DNA from: Nesterenkonia natronophila
GTDB lineage: Bacteria > Actinomycetota > Actinomycetes > Actinomycetales > Micrococcaceae
Reading direction: 5' to 3'
Length of the DNA: 64,000 nucleotides
Assembly (NCBI RefSeq): GCF_003595215.1
Contig: NZ_QYZP01000001.1
Location: forward strand, 1,019,752-1,083,751
Position 1 is the first letter of the stretch, and the number at the start of each line of letters is the position of its first letter. Shown piece after piece: positions 48,171-57,821 of the stretch. The notes beneath the pieces are model-generated. The model worked only from the letters and a program-made list of their open reading frames with translations. It was not told the origin of the DNA and did no database searches. The position numbers and the translations under genes were made by a program.

Positions 48171-49445
48171 ATGGAGGGTGTCAACAGCCGGGAGAGACCG
48201 ACTGCGACCATGCTGGTCAAGTTGTCTGTCCCGGCGATACTTGTCGGGGTCCTCTCGGGGCTGGGCCTGTTTCTCGTAGAAGGAACGGCGCACCTGCTTC
48301 AGCTTGTCATCTGGAGGGACTTCCCGGGCCTCTTTAATCTTGATCCCGACTCCGGCTGGTACGTCTTCGCAGTCCTGAGCCTCGTGGGACTGGCGGTCGG
48401 TGTGGTCTGCACACTCGCGCCCGGCCGCGGGGGGCCTGACTCCGCCACCGTGGAGCTATTGACGCCGCCCCTGCCGCTCACTGCCGTGCCGGGCCTCCTT
48501 CTGGTGAGCCTGCTGGTGCTCGCTGGAGGCGTCAGCCTTGGTCCAGAATCGCCCATCATCGCTATCAACATCGCGATCCTGGTGGCGCTGCTCAGGAGAG
48601 TATGGCCGAGCATCGACGTGAAGCTCGTCATGCTAATGACCGCCGCGGGAACTATTGGGGCACTATTTGGAACACCAGTGGCCGCCGCGCTGGTCTTGAC
48701 CGGGGTGCTGGCGGCTGCTGACACCGGTGGCGCGCTCTGGGACAAACTCTTTCTGCCGCTCCTCGCCGCGGGGGTCGGCTCCTTGACGATGCGGATGCTC
48801 GCTGGCCCTCAATTCGGGCCCACGGACATACCACCCCTCGGGGTGCCACACCCGTCAGATTTCTTGACCGGAGCCGTGGTCGCCTGCACCGCCGCACTGG
48901 TCATTCTCGTGGGGGCCTCAGCATTTCGGTCGCTGCATGCGGCTTTTCGCAGATTGCGCAACCCCCTCCTTTACACCACCTTGGGCGGTGTCATCCTCGG
49001 TGGTCTCGGAGCCCTCGGTGGTCCGATCACGCTGTTCTCAGGCGGTCAACAGATGGCAGATCTTATCCGGCATGCTGAGGACCACACCACCGCACAGCTG
49101 TTGCTCATCATTGCGGTGAAGCTGGCGGCGCTGCTAGTGGCGGCCACGGCCGGCTTTCGCGGAGGCCGGATCTTCCCGGCGATCTTCATTGGGGCAGCAG
49201 TCGGCCTCGTGGCTCAGTCACTCATGCCTGACATCCCGCTTGGCCTCGCGCTGGCCTGCGGGATCCTCGGTGCCGTGCTTGCTGAATCCAGAGACGGGTG
49301 GCTCGCGCTGTTCATCGCCGTCGTCGTGGTCGGTGATGTCTCGATCCTGGCTCTCCTCTGCCTGGTGATTCTGCCCGTGTGGCTTCTTGTCACGGGTGCC
49401 CCGAAAATGTTGGTTCGAACTGCGGACAATCAGGAATCCCTGTGA
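48171..49445 (+). CDS. ClC-family chloride channel/transporter-like protein
   Basis: This 424-residue membrane protein has about ten helices. The ClC filter appears as LAGGVSLGPESPIIAINIA, with the gating-type glutamate in GPE. A later ATAGFRGGRIFPAIFIGAAVG corresponds to the second filter region (GGxFxP in classical ClCs). It is the divergent ion-channel subgroup without C-terminal CBS domains. Translation may begin at ATG 48171 or at ATG 48210, which has a GGGAGAG upstream. Anion or proton-coupled transport is likely; ion selectivity is uncertain. Confidence 0.82.
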   Translation: MEGVNSRERPTATMLVKLSVPAILVGVLSGLGLFLVEGTAHLLQLVIWRDFPGLFNLDPDSGWYVFAVLSLVGLAVGVVCTLAPGRGGPDSATVELLTPPLPLTAVPGLLLVSLLVLAGGVSLGPESPIIAINIAILVALLRRVWPSIDVKLVMLMTAAGTIGALFGTPVAAALVLTGVLAAADTGGALWDKLFLPLLAAGVGSLTMRMLAGPQFGPTDIPPLGVPHPSDFLTGAVVACTAALVILVGASAFRSLHAAFRRLRNPLLYTTLGGVILGGLGALGGPITLFSGGQQMADLIRHAEDHTTAQLLLIIAVKLAALLVAATAGFRGGRIFPAIFIGAAVGLVAQSLMPDIPLGLALACGILGAVLAESRDGWLALFIAVVVVGDVSILALLCLVILPVWLLVTGAPKMLVRTADNQESL

Positions 49446-49509
49446 CTCCCGTCTCGTCCGCTGAGTTCCGTTGGTCGGAATCACTCACCGGGTCCTAAGG
49501 TAGTGCTCT

Positions 49510-50997
49510 GTGAGCACTCAGACCTCCTCCCAGACCTCCGTGCCCAGGCGACTCGGGACCCTAGACCGGTATTTCCACATCACTGCCCGTGGATCGAGTA
49601 TCGGCCGTGAGGTGCGCGGAGGCCTGGCCACTTTCTTGGCGATGTCTTACATCATCGTGCTGAATCCGCTGATCATCGGCGCCTCAGCCGACTCCACTGG
49701 CAACTTCCTCGGAGGTGGCTCAGAGCCGAATCTGCCCGCCGTTGCGGCTGCGACCTCGCTGATCTCTGGTCTGATGACCATCCTCATGGGCGTGATTGGC
49801 AAGTTCCCCATGGCGGTCTCTTCTTCCCTGGGGCTCTCCGCTTTCATCACCTACGGCATCGTGGTGCTTCCCGGCATGACTTGGGCCGATGCCATGGGGC
49901 TGGTGGTCATAGAAGGTGTGATCCTTCTGGTCCTGGTGCTCACCGGCTTCCGATCCGCTATCTTCAACGCCGTCCCCGGCGCGCTCAAGATTGCGATAAG
50001 TGTGGGCATCGGGCTGTTCATCGCCCTGATCGGAATGGTCAACGCCGGTTTCATCCAGAACAATGGCAGTGCCGGACTGGAGCTCGGCGTGGGCGGTTCC
50101 CTGTGGGGCTGGCCCATCCTCATCTTCCTCGTTGCAATGTTCGCCCTCTTCGCCATGTGGGCGGCCAAGATCCGCGGCGCGATCCTCTACTCGATCGTGG
50201 GTGCCACGGCCCTGGCGATCACGCTGGAATCGGTGCTCCGCGTTGGTCCGCGTACCGCTGAGGACGGCACTGAGAACCCCTACGGCTGGGGCCTGACCGT
50301 GCCAACGCTCAACCAGGACTGGCTGACCATGCCGGACATGAGCCTGCTGGGTGACTTCAACCTGCTGGGCTCCTGGCAAAGCATCGGTGTGGTCGCGGCC
50401 ACCCTCACGATCTTCACCTTGCTGCTAGCCAACTTTTTCGACCTGCTGGGCACAATGGTGGGAGTCTCCAACGCGGGCGCGATCAAGGATGACGCCGGTG
50501 AGATCCCGCACTCCCGTCGAATTATGGTTGCCGACGCGGTGGGCACGATTGGTGGCGGTGTAGGTTCTACCTCTGTCAACTCCGGATTCATCGAGTCCAC
50601 CGTGGGAGTTGGTGACGGCGCCCGGACCGGTCTGGCCAATGTGGTTACCGGAATCTTATTCCTGGCCACCATCGTGCTGGCCCCGCTGGCCGCCGTAATC
50701 CCCACCGAGGCCGCCTCGGCCACCCTGGTGCTGGTTGGATTTCTGATGATGCAGCAGATCGTACGAATCGAATGGACCGATGTGGAGATGGCGATCCCCG
50801 CTTTTATGACCATCGTGGTGATGCCTTTCTCCTACTCGATCACCAACGGGATCGGCGCAGGCTTCATCAGTTACGTGGGAATCAAAGTTTTCCGCGGCAA
50901 ATGGCGTGAGGTGCACCCGCTGATGTACGTCACCGCGGCACTTTTCGTGCTCTACTTCATCTCCGGGCCCATCCAGGAGGCTCTGGGGGTTGGCTGA
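49510..50997 (+). CDS. NCS2-family purine/xanthine permease
   Basis: This 495-residue permease of the AzgA-like NCS2 group imports nucleobases with protons. It opens with the characteristic REVRGGLATFLAMSYIIVLNPLII. Other features are the conserved GKFPMAVSSSLGLSAFITYGIV, LLANFFDLLGTMVGVSNAGAI with the substrate-site acid, and the VGSTSVNSGFIESTVGVGDGARTGLANVVTG segment. About 12-14 helices are expected. It starts at GTG 49510 and stands alone. Adenine, guanine or hypoxanthine is the usual substrate for this subgroup. Confidence 0.9.
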   Translation: MSTQTSSQTSVPRRLGTLDRYFHITARGSSIGREVRGGLATFLAMSYIIVLNPLIIGASADSTGNFLGGGSEPNLPAVAAATSLISGLMTILMGVIGKFPMAVSSSLGLSAFITYGIVVLPGMTWADAMGLVVIEGVILLVLVLTGFRSAIFNAVPGALKIAISVGIGLFIALIGMVNAGFIQNNGSAGLELGVGGSLWGWPILIFLVAMFALFAMWAAKIRGAILYSIVGATALAITLESVLRVGPRTAEDGTENPYGWGLTVPTLNQDWLTMPDMSLLGDFNLLGSWQSIGVVAATLTIFTLLLANFFDLLGTMVGVSNAGAIKDDAGEIPHSRRIMVADAVGTIGGGVGSTSVNSGFIESTVGVGDGARTGLANVVTGILFLATIVLAPLAAVIPTEAASATLVLVGFLMMQQIVRIEWTDVEMAIPAFMTIVVMPFSYSITNGIGAGFISYVGIKVFRGKWREVHPLMYVTAALFVLYFISGPIQEALGVG

Positions 50998-51077
50998 CCT
51001 CCGCGTGCAGATTTGGGAGACCTGGTGTCCTACTGCGCGGCGGTGAGAGGATGGTGCTGTGAAAGGGGAATGACATC

Positions 51078-51590
51078 ATGGACGCCGTCATCGTTTACGA
51101 GTCCGCGTGGGGGAATACCAAGGCCATCGCCGAGGCGGTGGCGGAAGGAATTGCCGCCACCATAGATGTGGGTATGGTCCTCGACGTCAACTCCGCTCCG
51201 CCCGCTGACTCGGTCGCTGCCGATTTGCTCGTGGTCGGTGCACCGACCCACGCCTTTGGGCTGAGCCGACCCCAGACTCGCGAGGAGGCCTCTCGGCGGG
51301 GCGGACACCCCGGGGACATCGGACTTCGGGAGTGGATCAACACCGCAGAGGGCCTCCGTCTCCCGGTCGCAGTGTTTGACACGCATGTCCGCCGACCGAA
51401 CCTTCCGGGTGCGGCAAGCAACAAAGCTGCGAAGTTGTTGCGTAGGCGCGGCGCGTCGCTCGTGGCCAAACCGGAAAGCTTCTACGTCGATGGGTACGAG
51501 GGGCCGGTGCTCCCCGGGGAGATCGACCGGGCAACGAAATGGGGCGTCGAGTTGGCGCGCCTGCTGCCACAGTCCTCCCGTGGTGCTTGA
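51078..51590 (+). CDS. Flavodoxin-family protein
   Basis: This 170-residue protein has the flavodoxin FMN-phosphate loop at the N-terminus (VIVYESAWGNTKAIAEAVAEGI). A VVGAPTHAFGLSRPQTREEA segment would hold the isoalloxazine ring, and FDTHVRRP follows. The GAPTHAFGLSRPxTR pattern is typical of an actinobacterial flavodoxin-like subgroup with no assigned partner. GAAAGGGGAA precedes the ATG. It is monocistronic between the NCS2 permease and the LuxR pair. Confidence 0.87.
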   Translation: MDAVIVYESAWGNTKAIAEAVAEGIAATIDVGMVLDVNSAPPADSVAADLLVVGAPTHAFGLSRPQTREEASRRGGHPGDIGLREWINTAEGLRLPVAVFDTHVRRPNLPGAASNKAAKLLRRRGASLVAKPESFYVDGYEGPVLPGEIDRATKWGVELARLLPQSSRGA

Positions 51591-51776
51591 TCTGTGCGCT
51601 GTGCCCGCTCTACGCTGTGCCCGGTGGTTGTCTTGGTGACGCGGGCCTTCCTCGGTCTCGGCAAGTTGAGCGTACGGGCCTGCGAGAGCTGGCTTGGTGC
51701 ACTGAAGCTTCTCGCTTCGGGGGATGACCCTCGGTCCCAACTGGGGAGCCCCAGGTCAGAGGGGGTAGGGTGAAGT

Positions 51777-54239
51777 ATGGCTCAGATTGGAGCGACCGAA
51801 GTCGACCCCCTGCAACTTGCAGTTGAGCATCACCGCCGTGCAGAGAGCCCGCTGCTCGTGATCGTGGGTCCTTTCGGTTCAGGCAAGGGTCGCCTGGTGG
51901 AACGTCTTGAATTTCGTCTAGCCTCTTCCTTCGAAATGTGTCCGACGGCCGCACGCCCCGGAAACTACCTGAGCAGGCGCCTGACTGTGTTCGATGTTGC
52001 GGGGGTCCACACTCCACAGGACGCTGCGCGGCATCTTCTGGACCCCGGACGGCTCGCGGGCCACGCTCAGGGGACTCGTAAGCGAACTCTCGTCTTTCGT
52101 GACGTGGACCTCTTCGACGAAGACTCTCTCGAAGCTCTGCAGATCACGATTAGTGCGCAGCGGGTTGGTGTCGTGATGACCGGTTCTTCCGAGTCCAGGA
52201 TCAGCCGCCGATTCGGCCGCACTCTCCGGGGGTCCCGGGGTCTGCGACTCGCGCTGTCAGCATTGTCCGATGATGAGGTTCGCGGGTTGTTGGGAGAAAC
52301 GCTCGGTGCAGAGCCGACTCTCGCACTGAGCGAATATCTCAAGGGGGTCACCGGTTGTTTCGCTGAGGACCTGCGGATGGTCGCCCTCAGCGGGTGCGCT
52401 GAAGGTTGGATCGCGCTCACCGACGGCCGCAGCGCGCTGCTGCGTTCTCCGATCTGGTTGGACCGCAGAGCTGCCCAGGTTTTCTGCCAGGAGCTGGAGG
52501 GCGTCCTCAGCGGAGCAACGGTCGACCTGCTGCGGCAGGTCGCGCTTGCCGAACGTGTACCCACCCTGAACCTCTTGTCCGATGCCGCGACCCGGGACAC
52601 GGTTGACTGGTGCGAAGAGGCCGGACTGCTGCGCTTCAACGGCGGATACACATCCGTGACGCGTGAGTGTCACCGACATCCGCTGGTTCTGTCGCCGGGA
52701 GACGAGCAGCTGGGCGAATGGGAAACAGCAGCTGACATCCTGCATCAGCAAAGCTGCGCACCCTCCCCGGAGAATGAGGCGGCTCTCTTGTCAGCGAAGG
52801 AGCATCTTGAGCGGGGTCTGCTGGAACAAGCACAGTTTCTGCTCAGCGGCATGCCGAGTGGAGACCCCCGAGTCTCCAGCGTCAAGGCCAGTGTGCTCGC
52901 CGTCAGCGGCGCACCACGGGCGGCACTGACCGCGTTGGTTCGGGGAAACTCAGAGGCTGTTGTTCCTCCTGACGTGGCCGCACTGGAGACATTTGTGCGC
53001 TCTGCGCTGCTCTCTCTGCCCTCCAGCGGCACCTCTAGCATGGCGCAGGTTGCCCAGCGAATGGGTGAATTGGATGACTTCCATCCCCACGCATGGTTGC
53101 AAAAGTATCCGGCCCCGTGGGAGCCGCTGGTCGCGTACTGCCCCAGTCGTTCCCCTCGTCTGGGATACCGGCAGCCCGAGGTTGAGGCTGAACTTTTGGC
53201 GCATGCGACACTCGCCGCTTTCGACGCTTATGCAGCAGTGCTAGCGGGAGACGTGAGACGCACAACCACCTCCTTGGGGGTGATCATGAGTGTCAGCGCT
53301 GCAGAACTACCCATTGTTGCTTTGTCGTGGATTCTGGAACGCGTCGGACTCACCCGCATTCTGGGGGTCCCCAATGAAGAAGTGCTGCCTGAACAGTGGA
53401 TAACGGATGAAACGCCCGACCGCCGTTTGCTGCACGCCGTGACGGCGCAGGCCCTCAGCGTCCTAAAGGGAATCTTTTGCGGCGTCGATGCGGAGACTCT
53501 GCGCTTGGAGTTGAACGACCTATGGCTGCAGTTCGAGGTCGGCTTGCCTTTGGGCAACCTCTCACGCAGGCTTCTGGAGGCGTTAGATTTCGTGGTGTCA
53601 GGCCGTCGATCCGAGGAGGTCTTCGGTCCCACTGGGCACATACCCTCGGCGATAGGAACGACATTCAGGGATGTCTGCGCGGATGTAGTAGCGCTCATGG
53701 GGCGTCTGCTGCACATCTCAGCAGATGAGCTGATCCCCGCCTTGACCGCGAGCGCAGCCCAACGGCCGCTGGCCCCCGGGATGCAGCGCACCGCTATGCG
53801 ATGCCTGCTGCTGCGACGGACCACAGAGCTGCCCGCGCATGTGTTGCACCCGCTGATGAGGATCTCCCAGGATTCCGGTGTTGAGCCAGAGGTTATTCAG
53901 GCCGTTCAGTCGTACCTGGAGGATCCTGGGTCAGCAGGCCGAGAGCTTCTCCTTCGAGGTGTGCCAAATCACCCAGCGTTTAGATTCTGTGTGGACAGGC
54001 GTGAGACTGCTGACGGCACTCGACATCTGCTCCACGATTACGCGGAGCGGTTGTCGGAAAGAGAGACTGACGTGGCGGCTCGCCTGATCAACGGCTTCAG
54101 CGCCGGTGAAGTGGCGCAGGAGCTCGGCATATCGGTGCGGACCGTTCAGGCGCACATCCGGAGCATCTACCGCAAGCTCGGTGTGGGTTCCCGGCTTCAG
54201 TTGCTCGCACTATCCACCGGACACGGAGACACTACATGA
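51777..54239 (+). CDS. Large LuxR-type regulator with P-loop
   Basis: This 820-residue protein has an N-terminal nucleotide-binding region and a C-terminal LuxR helix-turn-helix. The P-loop is GPFGSGKG at residues 31-38, and a Walker B-like LVFRDVDLFDED lies near 105-115. The middle is helical and repeat-like. The DNA-binding domain at 759-812 has LSERETDVAARLINGFSAGEVAQELGIS and VRTVQAHIRSIYRKLGV. The layout resembles LAL/MalT-type regulators, but the ATPase region is divergent. Its stop overlaps the next regulator's start by four bases (ATGA), so both are co-translated. It probably controls the glycosyltransferase cluster downstream. Confidence 0.85.
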   Translation: MAQIGATEVDPLQLAVEHHRRAESPLLVIVGPFGSGKGRLVERLEFRLASSFEMCPTAARPGNYLSRRLTVFDVAGVHTPQDAARHLLDPGRLAGHAQGTRKRTLVFRDVDLFDEDSLEALQITISAQRVGVVMTGSSESRISRRFGRTLRGSRGLRLALSALSDDEVRGLLGETLGAEPTLALSEYLKGVTGCFAEDLRMVALSGCAEGWIALTDGRSALLRSPIWLDRRAAQVFCQELEGVLSGATVDLLRQVALAERVPTLNLLSDAATRDTVDWCEEAGLLRFNGGYTSVTRECHRHPLVLSPGDEQLGEWETAADILHQQSCAPSPENEAALLSAKEHLERGLLEQAQFLLSGMPSGDPRVSSVKASVLAVSGAPRAALTALVRGNSEAVVPPDVAALETFVRSALLSLPSSGTSSMAQVAQRMGELDDFHPHAWLQKYPAPWEPLVAYCPSRSPRLGYRQPEVEAELLAHATLAAFDAYAAVLAGDVRRTTTSLGVIMSVSAAELPIVALSWILERVGLTRILGVPNEEVLPEQWITDETPDRRLLHAVTAQALSVLKGIFCGVDAETLRLELNDLWLQFEVGLPLGNLSRRLLEALDFVVSGRRSEEVFGPTGHIPSAIGTTFRDVCADVVALMGRLLHISADELIPALTASAAQRPLAPGMQRTAMRCLLLRRTTELPAHVLHPLMRISQDSGVEPEVIQAVQSYLEDPGSAGRELLLRGVPNHPAFRFCVDRRETADGTRHLLHDYAERLSERETDVAARLINGFSAGEVAQELGISVRTVQAHIRSIYRKLGVGSRLQLLALSTGHGDTT

Positions 54240-56857
54240 GTCTGCATACTCGGCTGGTTGAGTCTGCAGCCCTGGATCCTGGACCGGAACTGGCAGAGGA
54301 TATTCTCGCCGTCCCATGCTCGCAAAGTGTCGCATTGACCCTTCCGGGTCTTTGGGGTTTGGATGACGTCATTGCCGCGCTCAGCCGCCGTGTTCCGACT
54401 CTTCATGTTGATGTCACGCACGGATCCGCCACGGGGACATGTGCACTCAGCAGAGCGTTGCCCGAAGCTGACTTTGGGGAATCCGTTTCAGAGTCCCCCT
54501 CTTTGCAGGATCGGTTGGCGCAGTGGGCTCACCGTGGCCTCACAGAGAGCGGGCGGGTTCCGTGGTTAGTGGCAGAGTCTGCGCACAAGATGGACGAACG
54601 GACGGCCGCGCTGCTTCAGGACTTCGTGCTCCGGGGTGCGCTGCGGCTTGTCCTTCCGAGGAGACGTCAGGCAGAGGTCTCAACCCTGGCGACCGTCTTG
54701 GAGCAGGGAGGCTGGCTTAGTGAGCTGGCTCCGCAGCTGTTGCGCAAACAGGTCTTGGAGAGCGCTTTGGAAGCTCATATGGGCACGCACGTCTCCCTTA
54801 CGGCACAGCGCCAGATACTCCACCTAAGCGGAGGACACGTACCTCTGGCCCGGCGTGTGGTGGACATCGCGGTCGCCCAGGGAGTTCTGCAGCGGCGCGA
54901 GGACATGTGGATGTGGGAACCGGAAGAGGGCGCCCTGGGTGCCGCGTTGGCTCGCGAAAGCGCTGATCTCTTCAGTGGACTCGACGAGGCAGAGCAGAAC
55001 CTGCTGATCCTGACTGCTATTGCAGGCAGGATCCCGGAGCAGTGGGCCGTGGAAGAGTTCTCCGATGAGGTTGTGCTCAGCCTCAAGAACCAATCGATAC
55101 TCGGCCCGGACCACAAGGCGCCTTTGGGCGCTTTGGAGTTGCGGGTGCACCCTGCGGCTCTTCGCGACGCCGCCCGGGGCGCTACTCGTGAGGCAACAGC
55201 TTCGCGACTTTGGTTCGAATACGGCAAGAGGATCCCTCGCGCGGCCGGGGGCCCCTTGGCGGAGGCGGCGCTTGTCTGTTGGGCGGCGCGTTCAGGAGAA
55301 CCGATAACACAGGGCTGTGCCGAATTTGCGGCCCAGGTGTGCATTGAGCAGGGCTGGTACGACCAGGTAAAACACCTCAAACAGGCGCTGGCCGCGGTGC
55401 CACCCTTCATGAGGATGTTGGGCGCGCGCGCGGACTCAGCACTCGGCGACATCGCCGCTGCCGTCCATGAGCTGCAGCAGGTCGCGGAGGAGGCCGAAAA
55501 CTCGGCTGGATCAGGAATCGACGAGATGACTCAGCGCGGTGCGGTTACCCTGCTTCGGCGCATCAGCCTGTTCCATCCCGAGGTCGCCTTGCCTACCTTG
55601 GACAGACTTACGAGGGTGGGCCCGCGAGGGCAGACACCGTACTTAGACCGTGTGGTGGAGGCAACCGAGACCCCGGACACTGAGAAGTGGCTGCGGGAAC
55701 TGGTTCAGGCGCGGCGCTTCGGGGGCTGGGCGGAGGCGGTCACAGCCCAGCTCTGGGTCGGTGTGAAATTGGGGCTCAGACGGCATCCGGAGCTGGGTCG
55801 GCTGGTTCTTTCCTCCCTCCTGGATGAGTTGGTCCGTGAGGGTGGGCAGTCCGACGTCGAGGAGACCGTCGTGGCCGTTCTCCTGATGATTATGATCGTG
55901 CAGGGATGGCGCACAGACATGATCCGCGTGGACTTCCACACGTGGAACGGAAGGGCTGTTCGCGGACCGGTCCTTCCCGGAGTGACCAATCTGGTCGCGG
56001 CAATCGTCGCCATGCAGCAGGGAAAAATGTACAGTTCGCGTCAGCACGCTTCGGCCGCTATGCGTGCCTTCAGTATCAGTGATCCCTACGGGTTGGGTCC
56101 CTTCAGTGCCTCATTTGCGATGGCTGCTTCGGCTTTCACGGATGCTAGGACCTCCGCGCAGACTCGCCGTGATTGCGCTCCACTGGTAGGTGAAGGACCA
56201 GTGCGGCGGGGGCTTCCGTCGTTGCGACTTGCGACGGAGGGGATGGCGTTGATTGGCAGCGAGCCAGCAGATGAAGACGTGGCGTCAATGCTCGTGAGGT
56301 TAGCGATCCAAGCAGCTGAAGAGGACGAGTGGATCCAGGAACAGCAGCTGCTTCTGTTGGCGACGCTGGGTATGTCTGCTGATGCCGCTGGCCGTGTGTT
56401 GGAGGCCCCGTGGGGTCATCAACCTGGCCGGCCCAGCATGATTTTCATGCTCGCTGAAGCTCTGACCACCACCGATGACCACGCCGCCCTCGAGACCGCA
56501 GAGGTGTTCATTGGCGCCAAATCGCAGCACTTCGGGTTGGTCATTCTCTCAGCTCTGTGGGCCCGCCGAGATGAGCTTTCCGCTGAGATCCGCGCTCGCA
56601 TAGCCAAGACAGTTATGGCGCAGCGCCACGAGGCGACAGAGCCCTCGTGGATTCTGAACACGTTCGACGACCTGACATTGTGCGCGCGCGAACGTTCGGT
56701 GCTGGAGGGCCTGCACCGTGGAGACTCCACCCGCGTCATTGCCCGCGCCCTCAACATCTCTCCGCGCACCGTCGAAGCCACGGTTTCCGCGATGCTGCAC
56801 CGATTCGGCTGCGCCAATAGGGTCGAGCTCATCTCGCTTGACCTGCTCGCCAGCTGA
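54236..56857 (+). CDS. Second large LuxR-type regulator, degenerate P-loop
   Basis: This 873-residue protein is a distant sibling of the preceding regulator. The HTH lies at 813-873 (ARERSVLEGLHRGDSTRVIARALNIS and PRTVEATVSAMLHRFG). At the expected P-loop place, after strand HVDVTH, it reads GSATGTCAL, so the lysine is missing and ATP binding is doubtful. A Walker B-like LVAESAHKMDERTAAL follows. The rest is helical. Pairing an ATP-binding and a non-binding member in one coupled unit suggests a heteromeric regulator. A short GC hairpin (CCCCG/CGGGG, 56869-56882) lies just after the stop. Confidence 0.82.
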   Translation: MSLHTRLVESAALDPGPELAEDILAVPCSQSVALTLPGLWGLDDVIAALSRRVPTLHVDVTHGSATGTCALSRALPEADFGESVSESPSLQDRLAQWAHRGLTESGRVPWLVAESAHKMDERTAALLQDFVLRGALRLVLPRRRQAEVSTLATVLEQGGWLSELAPQLLRKQVLESALEAHMGTHVSLTAQRQILHLSGGHVPLARRVVDIAVAQGVLQRREDMWMWEPEEGALGAALARESADLFSGLDEAEQNLLILTAIAGRIPEQWAVEEFSDEVVLSLKNQSILGPDHKAPLGALELRVHPAALRDAARGATREATASRLWFEYGKRIPRAAGGPLAEAALVCWAARSGEPITQGCAEFAAQVCIEQGWYDQVKHLKQALAAVPPFMRMLGARADSALGDIAAAVHELQQVAEEAENSAGSGIDEMTQRGAVTLLRRISLFHPEVALPTLDRLTRVGPRGQTPYLDRVVEATETPDTEKWLRELVQARRFGGWAEAVTAQLWVGVKLGLRRHPELGRLVLSSLLDELVREGGQSDVEETVVAVLLMIMIVQGWRTDMIRVDFHTWNGRAVRGPVLPGVTNLVAAIVAMQQGKMYSSRQHASAAMRAFSISDPYGLGPFSASFAMAASAFTDARTSAQTRRDCAPLVGEGPVRRGLPSLRLATEGMALIGSEPADEDVASMLVRLAIQAAEEDEWIQEQQLLLLATLGMSADAAGRVLEAPWGHQPGRPSMIFMLAEALTTTDDHAALETAEVFIGAKSQHFGLVILSALWARRDELSAEIRARIAKTVMAQRHEATEPSWILNTFDDLTLCARERSVLEGLHRGDSTRVIARALNISPRTVEATVSAMLHRFGCANRVELISLDLLAS

Positions 56858-57170
56858 GATAACGCTGGCCCCGCAGCCGGGGTCCTACCGGCACTGAAGT
56901 CGTGACCTCCCCGTCCCACCGCTGTGTAGGTGCCCCCTTCGGCGCTTTATCGCGTATCTGCGGAGGCGACCCAAGAGCGATTGCGGTGAGCACCTAGTGG
57001 TCAGCCTCCGCTATCGCGGACTACGCGCAGCGATGAGAAAGACCATCGCATAACTGATTATTCATAATTGTCATCTCTAGTAAAAATAACTATTACCCCT
57101 GAATAAGACTCAAAATATTCTTGATTCAGCGTCCTAAGCGGCGCTTATTAAGACGTTTTCAGGGGGAAAC
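56858..57170 (+). promoter_or_regulatory. AT-rich regulatory region before the glycosyltransferase cluster
   Basis: The left half is GC-rich. It contains a hairpin after the LuxR gene and a spaced inverted repeat, GCGGAGGC (56960-56967) with GCCTCCGC (57004-57011). Bases about 57048-57130 are strikingly AT-rich for this genome. TTGTCA (57068-57073), a 17-base spacer and TATTAC (57091-57096) make a credible promoter. An imperfect palindrome, CTGAATAAG...CTTGATTCAG (57099-57129), covers the expected transcription start. TAAGC/GCTTA (57135-57147) then forms a small hairpin in the leader. These are good candidate binding sites for the LuxR pair. Confidence 0.6.
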
Positions 57171-57821
57171 ATGCGTAATACTGGTGCAACGGCGCCTGGT
57201 CAAAATTCGGTCATCCCGTATGCCTGTCCCAGCGGCACTCAAAGTCGCGGCACACCGTATCGAACGCCTCTGCTTGATGTGGAAGTCACACAACTGAGTG
57301 CGGAAGACATGAGTCAGCGGATCTCCTCAGAGCTGAGTGAAGGACACCAGCTGACGATACTTGCACATCGGCGCAACGCTGGCTATCTGCTACCAACCGA
57401 CGCGGAATTCTCCAAGCCGAACCACGACCTCGATGCTGTCGTGGTTGAGGATATGCCGGTCCGAGCGGCGGTCCTGCTGAGCAGAGCGATCCGGATGTAC
57501 AGATCGCAGAGTTCCTCCGGGCGCACCGGACCTACGGACTGGCTTGCACTGGGGACTCTGCTGCCCATGGTCGAGCGCGTCGCCTGTCTCGGCGTTCTCC
57601 CCCGATCCGCTCAAACAGCGATTGAGGAGCTGGAGGCCCAGACCACAGCTCGGGTGATGGGTATAGCGGTGGATCCATGGCCTGGTCCGGAGGCGCCCGC
57701 GGTGACGGAGCAGATACTGAGTTTCAGCCCGCAGGTGGTGCTGATCGGTACAGGGACGCAATGTACTCGCATCGGTCTTTGTTATTGGGCTGCTTGGGAA
57801 ACTGAGCAGGTGATGGCATGA
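57171..57821 (+). CDS. Divergent WecG/TagA/CpsF-like glycosyltransferase-family protein
   Basis: This 216-residue protein follows the WecG/TagA fold pattern: LTILAHRRNAGYLLPTDAEF for the T/P-N strand, VVVEDMPVRAAVLLSRAI for the usual ADGMPLVWASRL, VACLGVLPRSAQTAIEELE for VFLLGGxPGVAEKAAERL, and ILSFSPQVVLIGTGTQ for the IxxxxPDILLVGLGxPKQ end. The catalytic Asp-Gly is replaced by Glu-Asp, and the C-terminus is cut shorter than usual, so activity may be altered or lost. The stop overlaps the GT2 start (ATGA). My assignment rests on motif order only. Confidence 0.55.
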   Translation: MRNTGATAPGQNSVIPYACPSGTQSRGTPYRTPLLDVEVTQLSAEDMSQRISSELSEGHQLTILAHRRNAGYLLPTDAEFSKPNHDLDAVVVEDMPVRAAVLLSRAIRMYRSQSSSGRTGPTDWLALGTLLPMVERVACLGVLPRSAQTAIEELEAQTTARVMGIAVDPWPGPEAPAVTEQILSFSPQVVLIGTGTQCTRIGLCYWAAWETEQVMA

